Positions 1 to 5,337 of a stretch of DNA of 10,000 nt are shown one piece after another. The translations under genes were made by a program, and so were the position numbers. The number at the start of each line of letters is the position of its first letter. Position 1 is the first letter of the stretch. The notes beneath the pieces are model-generated. The model saw only the letters and a list, made by a program, of their open reading frames with translations, ran no database searches and was not told the DNA's origin. The stretch covers positions 1-10,000 of the forward strand of contig JAIWNU010000058.1 of NCBI GenBank assembly GCA_020216655.1. Direction: 5' to 3'. The DNA comes from Treponema sp. Its GTDB lineage: Bacteria > Spirochaetota > Spirochaetia > Treponematales > Breznakiellaceae.

Positions 1-1019
1 GCTTCGAAAAAGAGTTGGATTATTTTATACAAAAACAGGTTCCTTCCGTATTTGTACTGGATCCTACCTTTAATGCAAACAACAAACGGGCCTTGCAGAT
101 TTTAGACCGGCTTATCGAGAGGGCTCCTGATATACACTGGCATTTCGAAGTTCGGGCGGAGCTGCTGAATCGGGACCAGGCCCGCCGTTTTGCCCAACTG
201 GGTGCTTCATTGCAGATAGGACTGCAAACCGCAGATCCGGAAGTATCCGCCCGTGTCGGCAGGCCCTTAGATCGTGCAAAATTTAAAAACAAAATTGACA
301 TCCTGAATCAGGAAGGGGTGGTTTTTGGCTTAGACCTTATGTATGGCCTTCCCAGCGACACCCTAAAGGGATTTATGGATAGCCTCGATTTTGCGATCGA
401 GCTGTATCCAAACCATTTAGATATCTTTAGGCTTGCGGTGCTGCCTGGTACGGTGCTTGCGGAAGAGGCTGCCAAATACGAAATGAAGTACGAAACGAAG
501 CCGCCCTATGTGCTTATTTCCAGCAGCACCTTTCCCCGCGAGGATATGAACGCAGCGGAGCGCTTGAGCAAAGCGGTCGATTTTTTCTATAACAAGGGCC
601 GGGCGGTAGCTTGGTTCAACCAGGTTCTCTATCCGCTTAAAATGCGTCCTTCCCGTTTCTTTCAGCGTTTTGCAGATTTTATGGATGCCCAGCGAAAACC
701 CTGGGATGCAAACTTAGATCCCTCATATCCGGCATCACGGGAAGCTTTGATGCTTCAATTTCTGGACACGCTGTATGAACAGCAAAAACTCGATTATCTC
801 CTTCCTGCGGTGTGGGATGTGGTTCGTTTCCATGGAGCCTGGGCAAGGGCTCTTGCGGAGGGTATTAGCACCACTATTGATTGCAATTATGATCCGGACC
901 AGCTTTTTGGCGGCGGAGTGATCGATTTAGAAGAATTTTCTGCCCTGGCAGATATGCATCCCTGCAGAATCAGGGTACAGCCAGGCAGGGATGAACCAGA
1001 GGTGAGTTATATATCATGA
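1..1019 (+). CDS. B12-binding-type radical SAM protein, C-terminal part (5' end outside window)
   Basis: The frame is already open at the left edge (first full codon at base 3) and gives 338 residues before a TGA, so this is the C-terminal part of a longer gene; the TTG at base 15 is not a credible start. Visible residues carry the second half of a radical SAM barrel: FVLDPTFN (17-24), an EVRAEL strand (49-54), QIGLQT (71-76), GLDLMYGLPSDT (109-120) and FRLAVLPGT (142-150). This pattern is typical of radical SAM proteins with an N-terminal cobalamin-binding domain. The C-terminal stretch from about residue 180 resembles the DUF4080 tail of such proteins, from memory. The CxxxCxxC cluster motif and the B12 domain would lie upstream and cannot be checked. 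Such enzymes are cytoplasmic and often act as methyltransferases, but the substrate is unknown. The stop overlaps the start of the ClC gene (ATGA), implying one transcript and translational coupling. Confidence 0.8.
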   Translation, partial: FEKELDYFIQKQVPSVFVLDPTFNANNKRALQILDRLIERAPDIHWHFEVRAELLNRDQARRFAQLGASLQIGLQTADPEVSARVGRPLDRAKFKNKIDILNQEGVVFGLDLMYGLPSDTLKGFMDSLDFAIELYPNHLDIFRLAVLPGTVLAEEAAKYEMKYETKPPYVLISSSTFPREDMNAAERLSKAVDFFYNKGRAVAWFNQVLYPLKMRPSRFFQRFADFMDAQRKPWDANLDPSYPASREALMLQFLDTLYEQQKLDYLLPAVWDVVRFHGAWARALAEGISTTIDCNYDPDQLFGGGVIDLEEFSALADMHPCRIRVQPGRDEPEVSYIS

Positions 1020-2395
1020 ATATGCACGTATCAAACCTATTCTCCCTTCATGGCCAGAGGACCCTTTTGCGGCGTTTATATTTTTCACGAATTGGTCTTG
1101 TCGTAGAAAGCGCCCTTATTGGCCTGGCCTCCGGCCTGGTGGTCTCCCTGTTCCGTATGGCCCTGGTCCAGGCCGACAGGCTCAGGCTGACGTGGTACCA
1201 GCGCTTGACTACGGTGATCTACTATGGGCAATGGTATCTAATCGGCCTGGAGATCCTAGTCTTCATTGTGCTGGGTCTTTTCTTGGGCTGGATGAGCCTG
1301 TGGCGTCCCATGGCGCGGGGAAGCGGTATTCCCCAGCTTAAGGGCTATTTCGAGGGACACCTTACATTCCGTTGGTTTTCTGAACTTTTAGTAAAAATAA
1401 CAAGCGGCATCCTTGGAATCGGGGCGGGTTTGTCTCTGGGGCGGGAGGGACCCTCTGTTCAGATTGGATCCTATGTAGGAATGGGGATCCTGGCCCGATC
1501 CGAAAGACCCGCGGTAGAAAAGAAATTCCTAATTACCGCAGGAGCCTCTGCAGGGCTTGCTGCGGCCTTTAATGCACCCCTGGCGGGGGTCCTCTTTGCA
1601 CTGGAAGAATTGCACCATGTCTTTTCTCCACTGCTTCTAACCTGCACCCTGGCAGCCTCCATGACCGCCGATATGGTGGCCGGTTATTTCTTCGGTATGC
1701 ACCCGGTGTTCAATTTCAGGGCTCTCAGGTTGCTCCCAATCAATCTGTATCCCTGGATTATTGTTTTGGGTGTCCTGAGCGCCCTTGGGGCAGATCTGTT
1801 TAAACGGGCCCTCTTTGGAATTCAGGATTTTTATAAACGTTTACCGGTTCCCCGTTTTATGTGGCCCATACTGCCCCTTTTAACATCGGTTCCTCTGGGG
1901 ATCTACCTCTTTGATGTCACCGGCGGAGGTCATCCACTTATCGAGTCCCTTACGGTTATGCAGCGAACCCTCAGCATGCTGGCCTTTCTATTTTTCATTA
2001 AACTGCTGTTTACTGCCCTGTCCTATGGGGCAGGAACTGCCGGCGGTATTTTCCTCCCCCTTTTAGTATGTGGGGCTTTGCTTGGCACCTTTACAGGGCA
2101 AGTTTTGTATGTGCTGGGCTATATTGACGAGTTGTATATTCTGAATTTTCTTATTTTGGGTATGGCCTCCTTTTTTACTGCCGTGGTAAAGGCTCCGGTG
2201 ACAGGGGCTGTGTTGATCCTGGAGATGAGCGGGAATTTTAACCATTTTGGCGGCCTTATGTTGGTATGCCTGGTGGCCTATGTTATCTCTGATATCATTG
2301 TTTCACAGCCGGTGTATGACGTGCTTTTTGCCCGGCTCCTTTCTTCTGCCGGAAGCGAAACTGGAACCGGAAAAATTGGCCAAAAGTCTCCATAA
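1016..2395 (+). CDS. clcA: ClC-family voltage-gated chloride channel / H+:Cl- antiporter
   Basis: A 459-residue inner-membrane protein, normal length for a bacterial ClC without C-terminal CBS domains. All signature segments are present: GSGIP at 102-106 (chloride-coordinating Ser103), GREGP at 142-146 (gating Glu144, equivalent to E. coli Glu148), GIFLP at 344-348, and Tyr434 in QPVYDVLFARLL (equivalent to Tyr445). Glu197-Glu198 in the FALEEL segment match E. coli Glu202-Glu203; the internal proton glutamate is therefore retained, which favours a 2Cl-/H+ exchanger over a passive channel. The fluoride-specific CLC-F signature is absent. The start at 1016 is chosen because AGAGGTGAG (998-1006) lies 9 bases upstream; an ATG at 1022 is possible but badly spaced. 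It overlaps the radical SAM stop by 4 bases. Likely roles in related bacteria are charge compensation during acid stress or anion homeostasis. Family call is secure; transport mode is inferred from residues. Confidence 0.95.
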   Translation: MNMHVSNLFSLHGQRTLLRRLYFSRIGLVVESALIGLASGLVVSLFRMALVQADRLRLTWYQRLTTVIYYGQWYLIGLEILVFIVLGLFLGWMSLWRPMARGSGIPQLKGYFEGHLTFRWFSELLVKITSGILGIGAGLSLGREGPSVQIGSYVGMGILARSERPAVEKKFLITAGASAGLAAAFNAPLAGVLFALEELHHVFSPLLLTCTLAASMTADMVAGYFFGMHPVFNFRALRLLPINLYPWIIVLGVLSALGADLFKRALFGIQDFYKRLPVPRFMWPILPLLTSVPLGIYLFDVTGGGHPLIESLTVMQRTLSMLAFLFFIKLLFTALSYGAGTAGGIFLPLLVCGALLGTFTGQVLYVLGYIDELYILNFLILGMASFFTAVVKAPVTGAVLILEMSGNFNHFGGLMLVCLVAYVISDIIVSQPVYDVLFARLLSSAGSETGTGKIGQKSP

Positions 2396-2406
2396 TGGTT
2401 TATAAT
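2376..2406 (+). promoter_or_regulatory. candidate promoter for the symporter gene
   Basis: A perfect TATAAT lies at 2401-2406, just after the ClC stop. The only -35-like hexamer is TTGGCC at 2376-2381 with a 19-base spacer, which is poor. The downstream leader would be about 60 bases. The gene may instead, or also, be read through from the ClC transcript. Weak evidence. Confidence 0.3.
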
Positions 2407-2471
2407 GGAGCTCGTGGGGCTCATGTGCGGTCCCGGCAATCCATCATGTTAAGAGGTAAAGGGAGGTTTCT

Positions 2472-3785
2472 ATGGCTCAAACTGGTGAGCAGAAGAAAGG
2501 AGTCCTCGATTGGTATTTTAAGACCAACCTGCTGGCCCGTATTCTGATTGGTTTGATACTTGGTGCTCTTGTCGGTATCATCCTGGGATTTATCCCCGCT
2601 TCGGTAAAACCCTTTGTGGACAATGCAAAATTTTTTGGAGACCTCTTTATCAGGCTCCTTAAAATGATCGTAGTGCCGGTTATTTTCTTTTCCCTTGTTT
2701 CCGGCGCTGCCAGCATCGCCCCCGGACGTCTCGGCCGTGTGGGGGTTAAGATCATCCTCTATTATCTTGTAACATCCTTTTTTGCGGTTATTATCGGGCT
2801 TCTTTTTGCCAACATTCTCCAGCCTGGTGCTGGTTTTGGTATTGTCGGCGATGCAGCAATAAAGGGAAAAGCTGCGGAAGCGCCGACTCTGCTGCAGATA
2901 CTCCTTAATATTATTCCCACTAACCCAGTGGATTCCCTTGCAAAGGGCGATGTGCTGCCGATTATTTTCTTTGCAGTCGTATTTGGTATTGCCCTGTCCT
3001 ATGTAAAAGATTCTTCCAACGCCAAGGTTGCCCAGGGCGCAGGGCTTCTTTTTGATGTCAGTAACGCCGCTGCAGAAACCATGTACAAAGTGGTTGGCGG
3101 CATTATGCAATATGCGCCGATTGGTGTCTTTGTGCTTATTGCCACAGTTTTTGCCCAGCAGGGACCGAAAGCTCTGGGGCCCCTATTTATGGTAACCCTG
3201 GTAGTATATTTGGGCCTTATCTTCCATTTTGTGGTCGTCTATGGCGGATTCCTTGCGGTTTACAAACTGGGTCTTATTAAGTTTATTAAAGGCGCCAATG
3301 AAGCGATGATTACCGCCTTTGTTACCCGTTCATCCAGCGGAACCCTGCCGGTTACCCTTCGGGTATCCGAAGAAAACCTGGGTGTTCCCCGGAGCATCAG
3401 TTCCTTTACCCTTCCGCTGGGAGCAACCATTAATATGGATGGAACTGCCATCTATTTAGGTGTCTGTGCCATGTTTATCGGCTATGCGACGGGCAACCCC
3501 CTTACCTTTAACCAGCAGGCAACGGTTGTTATAACCGCCACACTGGCTTCCATTGGGACTGCAGGTGTTCCAGGGGCCGGTGCTATCATGCTGCTCATGG
3601 TGCTTGAATCAATTGGGCTTAAGGTTGCAGAAGGAAGCGCGGTTGCCGCAGCCTATGCGATGATTCTCGGAATTGATGCAATCCTCGATATGGGCCGCAC
3701 CTGGCTGAATGTGACCGGTGATATGGTTGGTTCCGCAGTAGTATCCAAATCTGAGAAGGAACTCGACGAAGGCAAGTGGAAATAA
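2472..3785 (+). CDS. dicarboxylate/acidic amino acid:cation symporter (GltP/GltT/DctA family)
   Basis: A 437-residue inner-membrane transporter of the DAACS/SLC1 family, full length. The match to the archaeal model GltPh is close in the transport core: hairpin HP1 [10 protein letters not shown] (286-295), NMDGT in TM7 (321-325), the HP2 GVPGAG loop, and TM8 DAILDMGRT followed by NVTGD, giving Asp402, Asp406, Arg409, Thr410, Asn413 and Asp417. Arg409 corresponds to GltPh Arg397, which binds the side-chain carboxylate; its presence indicates an acidic substrate (aspartate, glutamate or a C4-dicarboxylate) rather than a neutral amino acid. Asp323 and Asp417 occupy sodium-site positions, so Na+ coupling is likely, though H+ coupling is not excluded. 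The start is well supported: GGGAGG (2461-2466) sits 5 bases before the ATG. It follows the ClC gene by 76 bases and is closed by the terminator at 3816-3859. Exact substrate is inferred. Confidence 0.94.
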   Translation: MAQTGEQKKGVLDWYFKTNLLARILIGLILGALVGIILGFIPASVKPFVDNAKFFGDLFIRLLKMIVVPVIFFSLVSGAASIAPGRLGRVGVKIILYYLVTSFFAVIIGLLFANILQPGAGFGIVGDAAIKGKAAEAPTLLQILLNIIPTNPVDSLAKGDVLPIIFFAVVFGIALSYVKDSSNAKVAQGAGLLFDVSNAAAETMYKVVGGIMQYAPIGVFVLIATVFAQQGPKALGPLFMVTLVVYLGLIFHFVVVYGGFLAVYKLGLIKFIKGANEAMITAFVTRSSSGTLPVTLRVSEENLGVPRSISSFTLPLGATINMDGTAIYLGVCAMFIGYATGNPLTFNQQATVVITATLASIGTAGVPGAGAIMLLMVLESIGLKVAEGSAVAAAYAMILGIDAILDMGRTWLNVTGDMVGSAVVSKSEKELDEGKWK

Positions 3786-3815
3786 GCCTGACCAGCGTAT
3801 CGTGTATACATTTTT

Positions 3816-3859
3816 AAAAAAAAAGGCTGTCCGCGCTCAAGCGGGCAGCCTTTTTTTTT
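3816..3859. terminator. bidirectional rho-independent terminator
   Basis: A 10-bp G+C-rich stem (3825-3834 with 3841-3850, one G-T wobble when read on the + strand) encloses the 6-base loop GCTCAA. Nine A precede it (3816-3824) and nine T follow (3851-3859), so either strand gives a stem followed by a U-run. It lies between converging genes: 30 bases after the symporter stop and 15 bases after the stop of the FMN-binding lipoprotein gene, and should end both transcripts. Confidence 0.95.
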
Positions 3860-3874
3860 AATTGCAGCAGAACC

Positions 3875-4450
3875 TTAATGAGAAGTAGCGCCAGATACCG
3901 CATCAGGAGCTATGTCAGGAGCTTCCTGAATGGTGGTATTAGAGTATTTTTTATCGTGATACGCCAGTACTGCTCCAACAATCTGTTTCAGGTTGGCGGT
4001 TGTTACCGTGGCACCAGAAATCGTATCGATGGAATCGAGTGTGCTGGCTTTGATGTTGACAAACTTGGGAACAAACCCGGATTCGATTTCTTCCCGCTTC
4101 ATACCTTCCGGCATGACCGGGCTGTCGCCCCAATAGTCAAAGTAAATTTTGTGTACCTTTCCGCCGTTTTTACCCTTGGCGATCTCAAGATAGAGTAGAG
4201 AACGCTTGTTTATTGATTCCTGACGGCATGTACAGGATGTATAGGCAATCTGATAGCGGACAAAGGATTGGGCTTCAAACTCCCAGGCAATCCAAGCCGC
4301 CGTATCAGTTTTGGTGCCAAAGCCGTCTATATGGCCATAGGGCAGAATCTGCTGTACATAGGGGTTGTCAACAACGGTTGTTTTCTGCGGTGTACTGGTA
4401 CAGGCAGAAAGAATGAGCAAAACGCCGATGAGAGAATAACCGTATTTCAT
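3875..4450 (-). CDS. FMN-binding-domain lipoprotein with two flavinylation-type motifs
   Basis: Starting at the ATG at 4450 gives 191 residues with a typical lipoprotein signal: short basic/aromatic start, hydrophobic core and lipobox LSAC (Cys17). A longer frame from 4492 would bury this signal and overlap the upstream gene, so it is not used. DTISGATVTT (142-151) matches the covalent-flavin attachment motif (D-x-x-S/T-G-A-T) of FMN_bind domains such as RnfG and NqrC; Thr148 would receive FMN from an ApbE-type flavin transferase. A second copy, DAVSGATS (183-190), ends the protein one residue before the stop, with Thr189 as possible acceptor. A Cys-Thr-Cys pair sits at 73-75 and TM segments are absent, so it is probably a membrane-anchored extracytoplasmic electron carrier. 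It lies 4 bases downstream of the rhodanese lipoprotein gene; its own ribosome site is weak, suggesting coupling. No flavin transferase gene is in view. Partner and electron donor are unknown. Confidence 0.8.
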   Translation of the reverse strand: MKYGYSLIGVLLILSACTSTPQKTTVVDNPYVQQILPYGHIDGFGTKTDTAAWIAWEFEAQSFVRYQIAYTSCTCRQESINKRSLLYLEIAKGKNGGKVHKIYFDYWGDSPVMPEGMKREEIESGFVPKFVNIKASTLDSIDTISGATVTTANLKQIVGAVLAYHDKKYSNTTIQEAPDIAPDAVSGATSH

Positions 4451-4454
4451 AGGC

Positions 4455-4994
4455 CTAATGTGCTGCGGGTGCAGGAAGTGTATAGACGCCATCGCCTAAC
4501 ACCTTGTTGGGACCCTTGTAGTCCTTAAATGCGCCTGCATTGTAGGTTTTGTAGCCCTTTGCATCCAAGACGGTTTTTACATAGGCAGCCCGGGTACCGC
4601 TGGCACAGAAAAGGATAATAGCCTTATTTTGGGGAAAATAGTTAGCAAATGCAAAACCGTCGTTTACCTTTGCGAGCTTTGCATCCCAGGTTGCTTTGCC
4701 GTCTACCGTACCCCGGGAAACCATGCGGCCTTCCAGATACTGGAAGAAGGGAATGGTCTCGGTTCCGATAATATACCCGGCGTTAAAGCGTTCTTCCAGA
4801 TTGCGCAGATCGACCACCAGCACGTCGGTTCTAAAGAGATATTGATCCAGGTTTTCCATGGTGATGGGTGAATCCTTTGCAGCCGCCGATGCTACCGGTG
4901 CAGGGATGGCAGCAACTGCGGGTCCCTTCGGTGCTGTTGCGCAGCCGGTGATCACCAACAGAATTCCAAAAAGCGATAGGATAGTTCGTTTCAT
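4455..4994 (-). CDS. rhodanese-like domain lipoprotein
   Basis: A 179-residue protein with a lipoprotein signal (MKRTILSLFGILLVITGC, lipid-modified Cys18) and an Ala/Pro-rich linker to about residue 40. A single rhodanese domain follows: VLVVDLRNLEERFNAGYI (58-75; the usual G-H-I is G-Y-I here), TIPF (80-83), and the active-site loop CASGTR at 130-135 with the persulfide-forming Cys130 intact. Length fits a one-domain rhodanese. Such domains carry sulfane sulfur as a cysteine persulfide or act in thiol redox chemistry; the signal places this one outside the cytoplasmic membrane. AAGGAG (5001-5006 on the reverse strand) lies 6 bases before the ATG, a strong ribosome site. It is first gene of a two-gene unit with the FMN-binding lipoprotein. 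Family assignment is firm; substrate and partner are not known. Confidence 0.9.
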   Translation of the reverse strand: MKRTILSLFGILLVITGCATAPKGPAVAAIPAPVASAAAKDSPITMENLDQYLFRTDVLVVDLRNLEERFNAGYIIGTETIPFFQYLEGRMVSRGTVDGKATWDAKLAKVNDGFAFANYFPQNKAIILFCASGTRAAYVKTVLDAKGYKTYNAGAFKDYKGPNKVLGDGVYTLPAPAAH

Positions 4995-5023
4995 AGGCTT
5001 CTCCTTGTTAAGAATGTATACTA

Positions 5024-5051
5024 ATAATAAATGAAATTATAAATAAGTCAA
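5024..5051 (-). promoter_or_regulatory. candidate sigma-70-type promoter for the two lipoprotein genes
   Basis: On the reverse strand TTGACT (5046-5051) is followed after 16 bases by TATTAT (5024-5029). Transcription would begin near 5017, giving a leader of about 22 bases that includes the strong AAGGAG ribosome site. Both hexamers are near consensus, but the region is so AT-rich that chance matches are easy. Confidence 0.5.
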
Positions 5052-5096
5052 TATATATATAATAATTTATTTATAAAATAATATACAACTGTTATG

Positions 5097-5142
5097 GCGA
5101 TATTCGCCCGTATGGGCGAAAAATGTGCCTCACCCATATCGC
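5097..5142. repeat. nested inverted repeat in intergenic region
   Basis: An inner hairpin TTCGCCC (5103-5109), loop GTAT, GGGCGAA (5114-5120) is perfect over 7 bp. An outer pair GCGATAT (5097-5103) with ATATCGC (5136-5142) encloses it, sharing one base. A third pairing, TATGGG (5111-5116) with CCCATA (5133-5138), competes with the inner hairpin. No U-run follows on either strand, so it is not a plain terminator. It could be a protein-binding site or an RNA switch; no known class is recognised. Confidence 0.55.
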
Positions 5143-5166
5143 TTTGATGGATGTAAATTGGATTTA

Positions 5167-5182
5167 TATTTACTTGTAAATA
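5167..5182. promoter_or_regulatory. palindrome, possible operator
   Basis: TATTTAC (5167-5173), a TT centre, then GTAAATA (5176-5182) make a 16-base palindrome with perfect 7-base arms. This is the size and symmetry of a dimeric repressor site. A weak promoter-like pair, TTGATG (5144-5149) with TATTTA (5167-5172) at 17 bases, would place it over the -10 region. The regulator is unknown, and in AT-rich DNA such symmetry can occur by chance. Confidence 0.35.
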
Positions 5183-5296
5183 CATGCTTATTAACAGTTT
5201 AATACTGAATGATTTCATCCATATTTATTTTATGTAAAGAGGAAAAATGGCATGCTTCTTGCTGTTTATAAAAAACTCCAATTTGTTAAGTTTTAA

Positions 5297-5305
5297 TGAT
5301 ATAAT
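5297..5305 (+). promoter_or_regulatory. extended -10 promoter for the Ig-repeat protein gene
   Basis: TGATATAAT is a perfect extended -10 element (TG, one base, TATAAT). No good -35 lies at the right distance, which extended -10 promoters tolerate. Transcription would begin near 5312, leaving a leader of about 25 bases before the ATG at 5338. Confidence 0.55.
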
Positions 5306-5337
5306 GTAAAGGAATCTAATTTGACAGGATGTGGGCA

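Larger units (their letters stand above)
4995..5337. other. AT-rich divergent intergenic control region
   Basis: This 343-base gap separates the divergent rhodanese-lipoprotein and Ig-repeat protein genes. It is much richer in A+T than the flanking genes, especially 5023-5090. It holds a reverse-strand promoter candidate (5024-5051), a nested inverted repeat (5097-5142), a palindrome (5167-5182), and a forward extended -10 promoter candidate (5297-5305). I recognise no tRNA, known riboswitch or convincing small gene. Confidence 0.75.

Noticed and set aside
2421..3110. 229-codon reverse-strand frame opposite the symporter gene
   Set aside because: It lies antisense to a well-conserved transporter, its predicted protein is rich in Lys, Asn and Gly with no recognisable domain, and it extends across the symporter's ribosome site. 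It is a shadow of the real gene.
4451..4492. Upstream start for the FMN-binding lipoprotein at 4492
   Set aside because: It would overlap the rhodanese gene by 38 bases and place 14 residues before a textbook lipoprotein signal peptide.
3878..4528. Several overlapping forward-strand frames opposite the two lipoprotein genes
   Set aside because: The reverse strand encodes proteins with clear lipoboxes, an FMN_bind motif and a rhodanese loop; the forward frames have none and lack ribosome sites.
5247..5309. 20-codon upstream frame preceded by AGAGG
   Set aside because: The ribosome-site spacing is only 4 bases, the frame runs through the extended -10 element, and the peptide has no recognisable feature. 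It could only be made from an unproven upstream promoter.
5329..5337. In-frame ATG at 5329 for the Ig-repeat protein
   Set aside because: Its nearest purine-rich site (AAAGGAA, 5308-5314) is 14 bases away, whereas the ATG at 5338 has AGGAT 7 bases upstream. The signal peptide is intact either way.
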